This document shows, one piece after another, positions 1-11,600 of a stretch of DNA of 64,000 bases; the stretch's first letter is position 1, and the number at the start of each line of letters is the position of its first letter. The notes beneath the pieces were generated by a model, which did not search any database, was not told the origin of the DNA, and worked only from the letters and a program-made list of their open reading frames with translations. The position numbers and the translations under genes were made by a program. Where the stretch lies: positions 930,001 through 994,000 of the forward strand of contig JAIXMN010000002.1 in assembly GCA_025716815.1 (NCBI GenBank). Direction: 5' to 3'. Source of the stretch: Dichotomocladium elegans. Taxonomy: Eukaryota; Mucoromycota; Mucoromycetes; Mucorales; Lichtheimiaceae.

Positions 1-70
1 AATTCCCGATTTCCTTTTTCATACACGCATACAACCTTTTTTTTTTTAATTTACACTACACACGAAACCA

Positions 71-1328
71 ATGCTTGAGGCCGACGAAGAAGCCCTAACT
101 TTGTAAGGACACTGTTTTGAGAAAAAGCAACCATGAAGATTCATCGCGTCAGCACTCTAGCCTCCCGACAGAGGACGACAGATTAAAGGCAGAAGTTAGC
201 GATCTACGACACCGCTGTAAGCATGACGCACATTACCACACAAGTCAAGCCAGCGCTGCATTTAATATATGCAGTTCTAGACAGCTGAAACTTTTCCCTT
301 TTTTTTGCTCAGTACACCGTGCCAGGGAAGAGAAGAGACGACTTGAGCGAGAGGTGCTAGAAGAACGACTCGCTCTCATTGCAGCTGCACGGTTCTCTGA
401 GGAAATTCGAGGTATAGTCGAAACAAGGGGCACAAAAGTAGCAGATATCCTTCAACATGATTTATTTTCTAGACGCCACACGGAACAAGGCGGCCGATAT
501 GAAAACAATACACAAGGAGGTATGATGTCTACGAGATCATAGATAGGACGAGCACAAGGTTTGGTCTTGGCTTAATCATTTCAATGTAGCTTTTGGACCA
601 ATGGATGGCGACAGCTTCAGCACGGTGCCTGCAAGAAGTCATTGCGTATTATCGGCTGGGTGGAATCACCACGTTCAACTATCAAGGCGTATATACGGGT
701 ATTCGCATGGAGACATTCTATCGCAGCAAGTAGTGCTTACGTTCGATCCACGGAATGATATGCTGAACAAGAAAACTATTTTAGATACCTTCTGCGAACC
801 CTATTACCTCTTGTTCGAAAGCGAGAATATGGATAGCGACCTGACTATAGCCAAGCATACCCTCCCACACTGTGTCCCTCTTCAACAAATTTCAGCCGCT
901 TTTGTTCCGCACGATCTGGTGGTAAGAAATATCGAGGTGGAATGAACGAGAAAGAAAACAGGCGATTTACATGAGAAATATCACTTTAGTCCTTCTTGCG
1001 AGTTGTACACGATTTTTTGCTTGCATACGTCTCTCGACGAGAACAAGTCGAAGAACTCAAGAAGATTAAAGCGCAACGTCCATCACTCGTCAGCGTTACC
1101 ACGGAGCATGCCGCGAAGGACAAGGTCACATTGATTGAGAAGGTCAACCGACGGCAGGCCATCCGTATTCAGTTGTTTTACCAGGACAAATCAAGCGACT
1201 ATCCCTCTGAAGTGCGGATTAGAGAAAGCCCACCATCAGGGCGTTCGTTTGACGACATGGAGGAAGTATTTATGAAGAACAAATTACTCGATGCATATCA
1301 GATGGCATTTAATATAAACAATTCATAA
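71..1328 (+). CDS. CENP-O/Mcm21-like kinetochore protein
   Basis: This is probably the fungal CENP-O (Mcm21/Mal2) subunit of the inner kinetochore COMA/CCAN complex, which links centromeric chromatin to the outer kinetochore. My six-exon model (71-102, 161-216, 313-519, 615-725, 785-921, 990-1328) gives 293 residues. The N-terminal third is a charged coiled coil (REEKRRLEREVLEER). The core then reads YRLGGITTFN, GIRMETFYRN, CEPYYLLFE and HTLPHCVPL, and is followed by a helical DFLLAYVSRREQ segment. The order and the HTLP-x3-PL motif match the family. One intron (726-784) uses a GC donor; with a GT donor there the frame breaks and the gene looks frameshifted. The gene ends 28 bp from the convergent SSD1 stop. 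Family assignment rests on motif recall, not on a search. Confidence 0.72.
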
Positions 1329-1356
1329 TGAATGGGGTAGGACATGAATATTCGAT

Positions 1357-4300
1357 CTAAACATAAGGGTTGATGGGATATACATTGATGATCGGCGGCG
1401 ACCGTGCGATGGCTGCTTTGATCAGTACGTCAAATTTAGTAAAAACTTTTAACTGCTGCATCCCAGTATCAGGATCATAAGTTTCGCTTGGTAGCGCAGC
1501 AATCTGAGAGGGTTTAGCAACTGGGAGGCTTGGACATGACTCAATATCATCATCACTAGTGCTTTCGACGGGCTCCATAATATAAGTGGGCGAGCCGTCC
1601 TCGCGTGATGGCACCGGTACTCCCTTTTGCCAGTAGATCGACAGCGAGAAATCGGAGGAATCAAGCTTTGCCTTCGTGATAGGTAATGTGTCCAAGGGAA
1701 TCCGTTTCTCAATGCCGTATTCCGGCACAATAACATCAAAAGCCTCTTTGGTCACCTGAACAACAACTGCGGATCGAATAATCGGCCCAGAAGTTTGTTC
1801 AAGTCTCTGCAAATAATGAGCAAGATAAAGTTGAATACTTTGATCCTGGGCATTTCTGGCTCCGTCGCTTTTGCGATTGCAGTCTAGCGCAATTTTCTGA
1901 ACCTTCTTGGTATCATATCCACTCGCTTTTTTGCCTTGAAGCGATGCATCGAGAAGTCGATGTACAATGATATCGGCATAGCGGCGGATAGGTGAAGTGA
2001 AATGCGTATAAAGTGGTACATTAAGCGCATAATGACTATACCGAGCTATGTCAATAGCACCTGTGCAAAAATACTTGGCACGTTGCATAGGCTTGATTGC
2101 TAATATTGTGAGGACCGCCTTAGCTTGCTCAGACTCAATGGCATTGAAAGATTCTTGGAGAGACCCTGAGCTCGAACCATCGAGATGATAACCAAGTTTT
2201 TCAGAAAGTTGCAAGAATTCATCCTATTTGCCTTATTAATCACTGACGAGCGCACGCCTTAGTCGATTCAAATACGGACATACCAAGCGTTTCTCCAATG
2301 GCGGTGCGTGCCTTCTCAACAGAGCCTCATCAGGGAAATGGTTAATAATCTTTTCCGCAACGCTCATGTTTGCGCAAAGCATAAATTCTTCAATGAGACG
2401 ATTCGCTGCTTTGAGTTCGTAAACCCACACATCCTTCGGTTCGCCGCTATCGTCTAACTCGAAACAGAGTCGGATCGAATTGATTGATAAGGCACCGTTT
2501 TCGAAACGGCGCTTGCGCATCTGTCTCGACAGATTATACAAATGCATGATATCGTCCCTGATATCCTGTCGAGACTGATCAGTGACAGTAACGCTACTCG
2601 GAAGCCCATTTCCATCGATGACGCTCTGAGCGTCATCGTAAGCAAGTTTCGCGCAAGACCTGTAGTTTTTGTTAGCTATCACGGTACAAATCATCCTTTC
2701 CAAAATATCCTACTTGATGATAGTTCGACCAAACCAGGTATCAAGAATATTGGCAAACTCATCCATCTTCCAGATTACAGAGAAAGCGAGTCTATCAAAA
2801 TTTTGTGTTATGACCTCATAGCCGATATAATTGAATCTCTTCTTACCTTTCTACAGAAGGATTCAAGCTACAGAGTTCTTCGCACAATAGACTTGGAAGC
2901 ATTGGGATCACGCGATCGACGAGGTATGTACTTGTTCCGCGTTCCCGAGCTTCGGTGTCTAAGGGAGTATTCTTCTTGACAAAATAGGATACATCTGCAA
3001 TATGCACACCGACTTCAAATATGCCATCCTCCAAGCGTTTGACGTGTACCGCATCGTCCAGATCTAGTAGAATTTGTTATGCGTCTGTAAAATGAGATTC
3101 AAAACGTGTTTACCCTTTGCTGTAGCAGGATCGATAGTGAAGATGCGGACTTCACGTAAATCTCGTCGTATATCGTATTCTTTGGCAGGGATCGACCACG
3201 GTGTCTTTGGAAGACTGTTTATGACAACGTCAGAAAATCCAGAGCCCTTGACGTTGTTATCGCTAAGAATCGCCAGTGTCTCAGCGGCGATAGTTCCAAT
3301 TGATCCTATCGCTGTAACTATCCTTCCGAGAGGATGGCGGGAATCTATTGACCAACGGACTATTTGGGCCTACAAACCGCAAACGTCTTGTCATTAAATG
3401 AACTTGTATGCATTTAATGACACATACCGTAAAAAGCATGTTAGAGTATATATCTTGGTGACTCAAGAAATCTTGGGGTATCGATCCCAATGTAATAGCC
3501 ATAAGAGGCATTCGTTTATCGGTCGGTCTGAACCAGACAAGACGAATCTCCTTTTTTTTGTCCCCCTTTCTGGGCGACAGTTTCTCGGAATCTTTCTTTC
3601 CTGGCATTTCGATCGACAGCGTGCTAAAGAGATAGCAAATTAATCTCCTTATCTTCTAATATCGCAACTAGTATATTACCCAGCAAACGTTTGATTGGCA
3701 TCGCGGTCGAGAATACCGACTATCTCACCAGCGTATTTCGGTTTACTCTTATCTTCGTTAAGCTCCTCTGCAGCATCACACTCATCGAGTTCAGACTCTT
3801 CTTCAGTTTCTTCATCCACTTCTGAAACCATATTCCCGTTATCTCCATGACATTCTTCAGCATTCGTATCGGCCTGAGCCTCGGCATTCGCCCGGATCTT
3901 GGCATTCTCTTCGGTTCTCTTTCGCTTGGCCTCCTTTTTCTTTTTCCATACCACATCTACATCTAGCATTCGAACAGCGACAACATCTCCATCCAAAGCG
4001 CGGTTGCGGTCCCGCTGCCCATGTATAAAGATATCACTGTCCAACGTGTCGGGTACAACATATGCGTCCGATCGGTCTCTTTTGCTTATTCGCAAAATGC
4101 CACGGATCAGATTTCCACTTCGGATGCCTTGTTCAATTGATTCAGGACTGAGATAAGGTGAAAAATGAAGCCTTTGATGACGTGGATCACGATCATCAGG
4201 ATGGACGTAAGACGCCTGAGGCTTTGAAGTCATGGACTCTGTCAAAAAATCTGTTAGCATGGGCATGTTGACATGATGACCCAAAGCCTACCTGATAACT

Positions 4301-5803
4301 CTCGTTTCTCAGGAACAGATCGCTGTAGCTTAGATACCTCCCGCCGTTGACTAGTCTGCTTCTTTGGTGGCTTTGAAGGCAGCTCTACAAGTACCCTGTC
4401 GGCATCCTCGCTAGCACTAAACTCTCGATCGCCAATCTTTTGTCCAGGCTTGCCGGGCGTCTTGTATGGACTGCCCGACGCAAAATGAATAGCATCAAAA
4501 TCCATCTCAGTAGGAAGCAGGTTTTCATCGAAGTTAATCAACTTTTGTCGATGTCTTCGAGAAGCAGGTTGGTATACTGTAATTTCTATAGGAATGTTTC
4601 TGTTCCGAGCAAGATCTTGGGTTGGGTGGGCATTGAATGCAGAAGGTATCTGCTGTTTTTTGCTGCTCTTTGGCGTTTTTTCTCTTTCTTTGTCCGCAAT
4701 GTTACGGCCTTTTGATATGAACGGACCCGTTTCCTCGACAATAGAGCGTATCTTTGCCTTTGCACCTTGCTGTTGCGATGCAGAAAGGGCTTTCCCAGTG
4801 CGATCTTGCTTTGTAGATACATCTATCTGTTCGGCATTTTTTGGCATTTTGTGTCTGTTACCATTCTCTTGATCGAGAGAAACCCCGCTCATATCACTTT
4901 TGTTTGCTTGTTGCGAAGGTACATCCTTGTAGTCAATATGGGTTCTTTCATCATTGATTTCCTGCTGTCCCATTTGCTTCTTGAATCGATCAGAAGCTTC
5001 GTCTGGCTCTTCAAACTTGCTCTTTTTTTCGCCCGTCTTTTTCTTCGAGTCCCTCCGCTTATCATCCAAAGTATTTCGGTTTTCAGAATCTTCTTTCGGA
5101 GGTTGCACTGGATTGGTGGTACACTCCTTAAGTTTATTCATGTGCGACCCCGATCTGACAACAGATCCCGCCCGATCGCCTGTAGAATTGCCAGGTCCAT
5201 CTGCATCAGAAGCTTCACGATTTTCGTCTTTTTGTAATTTTTTTGTCTTTGATCCTCTCTTTTTCGACTTTTTACTGGAGATCGGCTGATGTAGTTGCTG
5301 TCCCTTTTCCAAGATCCCCTGTTTATTGCTTGAGAGGACAGCCTCATTGTTGTCGTTTAATTGCACATCTGCTATCCCACCCGGCGGGTCGACCTCCGCT
5401 ACAACTTTGTCGTTCTCCTGAGGTCTGCGTCTATTATATCGAGATCGCAGCCATTTAGGAAAGTCCGTTCCATTGTTAGCATACTGAATAAATTGCTTAT
5501 GTTGTTTGTGTTGTTGCTGCCCTTCCGCTCTGTTCAGTGTTGTCATCGGCTTTTGCTGCAGCTCCTGGCGAGAGGAATGTCCAGTTAAGTCTTCATTATC
5601 ATCTTTCATTTCAGATTTGGCTTGTCGTGGTCGTGGTCGTCGTCGTTGCTGTTGTTGAGATTGCGGTTCTCGAACTTCGGTTGTTGTGCTAGATTTGAGT
5701 AGCTGTTGATCTTGCTGGTGTATGACACCCGATAAACAAGTAAGAACAACGATTATTTTTCTTGCAGCCTGGCAATAGATTGCACAAAACTTACTCCATT
5801 CAT
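1357..5803 (-). CDS. SSD1: SSD1/DIS3L2-type RNase II family RNA-binding protein, catalytic acids intact
   Basis: This is an SSD1-family member: cytoplasmic mRNA-binding proteins with two cold-shock domains, an RNB (RNase II) domain and an S1-like end, acting in cell-wall and stress mRNA control. Nine exons (5803-5795, 5714-4292, 4250-3680, 3623-3428, 3369-3114, 3063-2847, 2791-2714, 2659-2284, 2223-1357) give 1,330 residues. Residues 1-480 are a low-complexity Q/K/S-rich leader. The first cold-shock region holds [14 protein letters not shown] followed by the long K/E-rich loop typical of SSD1. The RNB domain has [20 protein letters not shown] and [18 protein letters not shown]. The four metal-binding aspartates (about D813, D819, D821, D822; spacing D-x5-D-x-DD) are all present, whereas they are degenerate in yeast Ssd1. 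An intron splits this motif. The start assumes a 9-nt first coding exon; an unspliced ATG at 5855 is the alternative. Some would call this gene DIS3L2. Confidence 0.93.
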
Positions 5804-5855
5804 TTCTCAGGTTTGGATAGAAAGAAAAACGACGTACACACACGTACACGTACAA

Positions 5856-6604
5856 TAAGGCCGATCAGTCAAAAAAAAAATTGAGCGGAGATCCATACGC
5901 GCAGCATTTCATTTCTAGCCTTACAAGCCCAAGCTCAAGTCGAGGTTTGTACGTAGATTGTTACAGACTGACATGGTATCCTATAGGAGAAATGGCCATT
6001 TGTCTTCATGTCCAAGTCTTTCATGTGATGAGAGGGACATTTTGTTGCAGATGAATGGTATTCATTCCAACAATAAACCCGATCCAATCAGGAACCATGG
6101 TTCTCATCAGCGACAGTCCCCTAAAAATAATGTAGGCTGTTCCTTTTTGGGATTTTTCTCGGCTATTCAGCAAGCGGAACTTATTTGTTAGCGGAATATG
6201 AATGAAGTTTAGCAGTGGAATAGCCTATGAAATTGCATTGTGCCTTGCCACCATTGCTGCCAGCCGCTGCTGGCTACGTCGTCGTTATCCCTGACATCAA
6301 GAGAGGCATCGAAATCACTGCACACCTCAGAATACATCATTTTTAGCAGCGAGGGTAGCGTTTCTTTGTGCTTCAATGACTTCCCATTGCATGCTTTGTT
6401 AATAGGAACTTTGTCACCCCACCATGTTCACACCCCACAAACAACGGCCCTCCTCCATTGATGACGCTAGACGGGAGTTCCAACGCAGGGAGATCTTCAT
6501 TGTTGTAATACTATACTGTACTATGCTTGGGATGGTACTTCACTCATCAGTAACATATGCTGGCTATTGATCAAAGTCATATGCTGTTCAACTTGTTGCT
6601 TGAT
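5856..6604. other. intergenic, no gene recognised
   Basis: This is the 5' flank of SSD1 and the left flank of the Fanzor relic. No frame shows a recognisable domain. It may include eroded N-terminal Fanzor sequence that I cannot identify. Confidence 0.5.
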
Positions 6605-6874
6605 GAAGGCAGAGGCTGCTGGTGGAATTTCTCGCTGGCAACCTGTTGGCAGGATAATGGAATTAAACACTATATGTGCTTTGTTAATAATAACCCGTAG
6701 GAACGCTTAGCAGAAGGTCGATCCTCCCAAGCGTACCGGGACACTTAATGCGCTATCCATAGATGATATCTATCGATGCTTTCTATGAACTCTGCATATT
6801 TTTAGAGGCAAGAAGGGTAAAGTCAATCCAGTGCTTCCCTCTCCGAACTTACTGGGTGCCATGCCATATACATA

Positions 6875-6897
6875 CAGTGACCGTCCGTTATAGTGAT
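6875..6897 (+). repeat. MITE left terminal inverted repeat
   Basis: This 23 bp terminus is the reverse complement of 7024-7046 at 20 of 23 positions. Confidence 0.88.
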
Positions 6898-6919
6898 ACC
6901 CTCGGTTCCAGGAAATCGC

Positions 6920-6950
6920 ATCACTATAGCGAATTATCACTATAACGAAT
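6920..6950 (+). repeat. MITE subterminal direct repeat, copy 1
   Basis: This 31 bp unit contains two CTATA-rich blocks around CGAATTATC. It recurs in the same orientation at 6993-7023 with 28 of 31 identities. Repeats of this kind may be transposase-binding sites; that is inference. Confidence 0.8.
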
Positions 6951-6992
6951 TGGAATAAGCCCTAACCGACAATTTTGCTCTTCGTAAAGTGT

Positions 6993-7023
6993 ATCGCTAT
7001 ATCGAATTATCATTATAACGAAT
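6993..7023 (+). repeat. MITE subterminal direct repeat, copy 2
   Basis: This is the second copy of the 31 bp unit at 6920-6950. It directly abuts the right terminal inverted repeat. Confidence 0.8.
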
Positions 7024-7046
7024 ATCGCTATAACGGGCGGCCGCTG
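7024..7046 (-). repeat. MITE right terminal inverted repeat
   Basis: This 23 bp terminus pairs with 6875-6897 and is followed by the TA duplication at 7047-7048. Confidence 0.88.
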
Positions 7047-8350
7047 TATCGACACGCGAATCCTCTGCCAGCATATATCAAGGCAGGAATCCACTAAAGC
7101 ACCATCGATCGAAAAGACATGGGGTAAGGTACTTGACCTCAATTCCAAGCATTCAAGGATAAGCGATGGCAGAAGGTTCTTAGGATCGGTACAAACGGAT
7201 GGAGTATCTATATCAATCATACTCAAAACTCCTGACGCAAAGAGGAACCTTAGTTGCAAGCGAAATCGGGCTGATGACGATGGTACGAGGAGCAAGGACA
7301 CTCGGAGGAAGCAGAGTAAGCACGATCAATCTGCAGATTGTTCCTACATTCACGACATCCCACAATACGAATTAAAAGACACCGAGGGAAAATGTCTTCT
7401 AGTTGACCCGGGCCGTTGCAATATTCTTTATGGGATGCATGAGTAGAGCACGCCCGAGCTCCCCAAAATACACCGGTATACACGCAACCAGCGGGCCCGA
7501 GAAACAAGGATGGTGCGCTTTCGTCAGATACGTGACATCGTCACGGATCGTTATGATGACCAAAACACTATCCGCGAGGCCGAGGCTAGGCTTACACAGA
7601 TATCCCACAGCACCGTCAATACCGCCAGGTACAAGCTCTATGTCGCGGCCCGAGGAAGGGAGTGGTCACTTCTCAGCAATTTGTATAGCAGTACCCACCA
7701 CTACCCATACGGTATCAACGCACCCCGTGCACAGCAAGTATGGGCCGACAAAGAGCGACTGGGGGAAGCGTCGAGCTCGAAAACCACATCCATGTTCTAC
7801 TGATCATGAGGCGCACAACTATCCGCTCCATCGGAAATTGCGTTTCTTGCTTATATCAACCAGAGACAGGCAGATGCTAGATTAGTGCAGATGATTCGAC
7901 ACAGATTCCGAAGGGACACCATACTTGTCATGGGAAATTGGACTGCACCCATGCCCCGTTACCATGAACCCATCCGCGGCAAGGGTTCGCGGGAAGTGTC
8001 CAAGAGGCATGCGTTCAGGGTTTATTTGATTGATGAGTATTGTACCTCCGTGACATGTCCCGAGTGCTCCAGCCGCTTGGAATCCTTCAAGCATGTCCCC
8101 CAACCCGCGACCATGGCAGCGAGCACAGCGTCCTGAAGTTAAATGCCATGAACTTCTAAGGTGTACAAATCTAAATTGTTTGAAGTCCATGGAAGAGGTC
8201 ACGGGGTTGCTTCGGCTGCGGCTTTGGAACCGAGACACGGCGGCCGTGCTTAACTTCAGGCATATTCTCCTGAGCCTCCTGGCGATAGCAAAATTCCAGA
8301 ACGGTTCCGACGTGCCAAGTCTGTAAACACATGGTACAGTAAAAGCTGCT

Positions 8351-8686
8351 TCTGACAGTGCATTACTAACGCAAAGGCTGACTCTCGCAATCCCCCCTAA
8401 AAGAAATTCCCGGCCCTGTTATTGCAGGGTTAAGATGCGATAATGGAGAGGAGGGAGCCTATAAGTGAGCCGGGTGGGAAGAGAGCCATACAGTCTACTA
8501 TGTGGCACCAAATAGACTCGACGTGTTAACATCATCACTTCATTGTATGTTCATCGGCTTATAACATGCATAAATTGCTTCTATTGAACCGCAAACTATC
8601 TACTGATGGCGTGATATCCATGATCGCATAACGCAAACTTTGATTGACAATAAAAGTAGCAATATGACTTCCATCTTCTGAATGCT
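8351..8686. other. intergenic, SEY1 3' flank
   Basis: This 336 bp gap separates the Fanzor relic from the SEY1 stop codon. No gene, RNA or repeat is evident. Confidence 0.5.
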
Positions 8687-11600
8687 TTACTCATGTTTGC
8701 CAAACGCCTTCATTTCTACGCTCTCCGCGCCGTTTCGTCGTTGTTCTCGTACTTTATCCATTCCCTCTACCACCTTTTCTTTTGCGATTTTAGTGGCTTC
8801 CCCGAACACGGTGGTTAGGATTCGCTCCAAAGGACCCCACAAGTTCAGTGCATAGATCACATAACCAAAAGTAATGCACATAACGAAAAGAACAAGGTAG
8901 AGCGGACTTTTGATGATCGCCATGAACTCATTCCATCCAAGAACAATCAGGACAATGATGAGCCAGGTGGGTATCTTGGCTGTAGTGGCTACAACCGATC
9001 GCTTGGCCTCCAGGTAGAATGCATCCGACTCGCGCTTAAATCGGTTTGTCAGGTCGATTTGCTTCGCTTCCGTCAATATTGTCAACGAATGATTAAAATC
9101 GAAATCTTCGTCAGACTCAATTTCAAACCCGTCGTCCTGGCTCAGGTCGATTTTGGCGAAGAGAGGGATAAGAGTGAGAGCCTATAAAAGAAAGTATAAG
9201 CAGCTATACAAGTTTTGCTCATGCCCATACGGGGGGGGGGAACTTGCATCATCTCGGGCTTTGCGGAAATAGCTATCGATGTCATCCGATGGTTTCCAGA
9301 CTCGCGGCAGGCCGTGTTCATCATAGCGGAACTTCTCTTCAAATCTATAATCAATTTAGTATCCTGTACTCTTGTGCCTGAGGTCAAGATAACTAACCTC
9401 GTTCGTAATTTCAAGAGAAGCATATTGTCTGCCAACTCTTCATCTACCTTCTTGCGTAATACAAGCCACGCGTTGCGTTTCAAATCGATAATGGACGCCT
9501 CGAGCTCCTTATCGGATGAGTTGAAGCCTACAGTTTATTAATGAGCAGACGCCCCCATTTTTATCGAATACACTTACTTCTAGCCTTCTCTTTGAGTGTC
9601 TTTTGTCCATTCTCGACGGTGGAGTTGTAAGCTTCAATGATTGTGTGCCAGATGCCCTCCTTTGGACTGTTCAACGCAAGTGACACAGGATCGGAAAGTT
9701 CGTTTTCCACTTGTTTCTATAAGAACGTCAGCATCATAACTCCTAAACCGCGATCTTATCGAAGGACGATCGTACCGCGAGAGCTTTGCTCATCTTTTTA
9801 AATTCATCCGCGCGAGCTTGCGAAGAGATTTTAGTAAAGTCGTCCTCCAGCTGGCTGTGTTCATGATCATACGACCAATCAGTGTCTGACAAGACAATCG
9901 CTAGATCACAGAAACATGTGAGATTTTTGCAATTCATATCAGTTGCTTTTTTCTCTACCTTTGGCGCCATCCAAAAAGAGTCCATTTGCCTTTTTAAGGC
10001 AAGACTCAACTGCCTCGGAGAAGTTATACGAAGGCTTTTTCAGCTCAGCCTATTCGATTAGGATAGAGTGAGGCAATGGGACTACGTATGTGGAAGCCAC
10101 CCGTACCTTCAGATCCTCCTCAAACAAATTAATAGCCTGTTTGTGTAGATTCTTGAGCTGACCAACAAAAAACACATTGAGCTGGGTGTTGAGCTTAGTG
10201 AGCATGTCATTCCGCTTTTTTTCGTAAACGCCTTGATGGTATCGTGAAGCGTTTTTGTCAAATGATTGCAATGCCTCGTTTCGAATCTCCTTCATCTGCT
10301 TGCCCAAGTCGGGGATTGTTTGTCCCCTTTCAAGAATAGGGTTCTTAAAGGGCGTTATCCGCTGGACAAACACTTCAAATGCAGCCTACACAATGGAAGT
10401 GTAAGTTCCTATGCCTCCTCCAATCACTAAGTTGTGCATTATTCCAGAGTGCTTACGTTCGAAATTTCATCACATCGATATTGCGCCAGAAGCTCTTGTT
10501 GCGTAGGAAGATCAAGATCCTTATTCGACAAAATCTTGTCCCAGATACCGGACGCGTACATGTGATAACCATCCGCAGGAATACGCTTATGGTACTGGGG
10601 ACGGAAAACGAAGTCTGGATTATTTGGATCATTGAATCTGACATATGGGGATTAGTGTCAGCCTGAAACCTGCCATGTTTAAACTTAGATGTATATCACC
10701 TTTGTCGAAGCACGGCAACCTCTTCCTTAAATTTGTCTGGCAAAAGGACTTTGTGGGGGAGACCCGCAAACATGAAATCAAAATAGTCATGGATCTTGCA
10801 ATCCTCAAGCCCCTCGGGCTAAAAGCGCGCGATTGAACTGAGCCAGGGATCCTTCTAGTCATCTATTATTTTGGGAACATACCTTTGACAAACCTGCCCA
10901 GATCTTTTCAAGATCGGCCTGCAATGTTCTTGCCAGGTTCTCCAGGGGTGTAGTGCCGACGTGGTCACGGATGACCATCAAGATCAGGGTCTTCTCCTTG
11001 CTGGTTGGAATTATGAATAGCGTTAAGCATCGACATTGTCCCACGATCTTTATGATCTCATGTTCTCTTCATTCCTATGCCTTACTTTTTCTGATTTTGG
11101 AAAAGCTGGAGATTGACCTCAAAGACTGTCTTAAGCAAACCCATGTTGGCACCTTGATATAGGCCAACCTGATGTTCCCACAAGTTCAAGATAATGACCT
11201 CGCTGGTTGCCATAGAAAACAGGGCCGATTTGCGTTCAAAGTCCTGGTCTTCACCACGTTCGCGGCCATCTGTACCTTCGACATCCATCACAAGCACATG
11301 CATTCCTCGTCCACGGGACATCCAAATGCCTTTGGTCGTCTGGCTACGTTGGTTCTCGTTCATTACATCGAAACTTGTCCCAAAAAGGTGATTTAGCAAT
11401 GTGCCTGCATGGGAAGAGGGGGGCGAAAGTTATGATCATGCATGACCCAGGAAAATTTAACTATCATTGCTTACTCTTGCCCGTGCTCTGGGACCCGAAG
11501 ACAGCCACAACATTATACTGAAAGCCAGCCTCAGCAAGTGACCATTTGCTCATGTAGGCAGGAAGCTCTTCACTGTGGTTATCGTTTTACAATATTTCTT

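Larger units (their letters stand above)
6875..7046. mobile_element. pogo/Tigger-like MITE inserted at TA within the Fanzor relic
   Basis: This is a 172 bp non-autonomous element. It starts CAGTGACCGTCCG and ends CGGGCGGCCGCTG, is flanked by TA on both sides (6873-6874 and 7047-7048), and has 23 bp terminal inverted repeats with three mismatches. TA duplication and a CAGTG terminus are typical of pogo-type Tc1/mariner elements. It has no coding capacity. It interrupts the Fanzor frame between codons for HIH and IDTR. The mismatches between the repeats suggest the insertion is not recent. Confidence 0.85.
6605..8350 (+). pseudogene. decayed Fanzor (TnpB/IS605 OrfB-like RuvC nuclease) gene
   Basis: Fanzors are eukaryotic relatives of TnpB: RuvC nucleases carried by transposons and, where tested, guided by RNA. 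The relic keeps the family order. A FPLRTYWVPCHIHID block comes first (about 6826-6872, resumed at 7047), then VQTDGVSIS (about 7189). RuvC-I is LLVDPGRCNILYGMHE with its aspartate codon at 7405-7407. A YTRNQ / RFRQIRDI segment follows, then VMGNWTAPMPRYHEP. RuvC-II is YLIDEYCTS with the glutamate codon at 8035-8037. A zinc ribbon has CPEC (8056-8067) and CTNLNC (8162-8179). RuvC-III is LWNRDTAAVLNF with the aspartate codon at 8234-8236. Damage seen: an in-frame TAG at 7444-7446 directly after RuvC-I, at least four frameshifts (near 6780, 7780-7850, 8100 and 8275), and a 172 bp MITE at 6875-7046. Deleting the MITE and one TA copy restores the frame exactly. It cannot encode a full protein as it stands. 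Confidence 0.82.

Noticed and set aside
615..921. Apparent frameshifts in the CENP-O-like gene, suggesting a pseudogene
   Set aside because: A GC-AG intron at 726-784 and the acceptor at 613-614 restore one continuous frame with conserved motifs.
2542..2979. Plus-strand open frame of 145 codons
   Set aside because: It is antisense to well-supported SSD1 exons with RNB motifs and has no motif of its own.
9231..9240. Ten-base G tract in SEY1 as an assembly error breaking the frame
   Set aside because: The tract lies within a GC-AG intron, so its length does not affect the protein.
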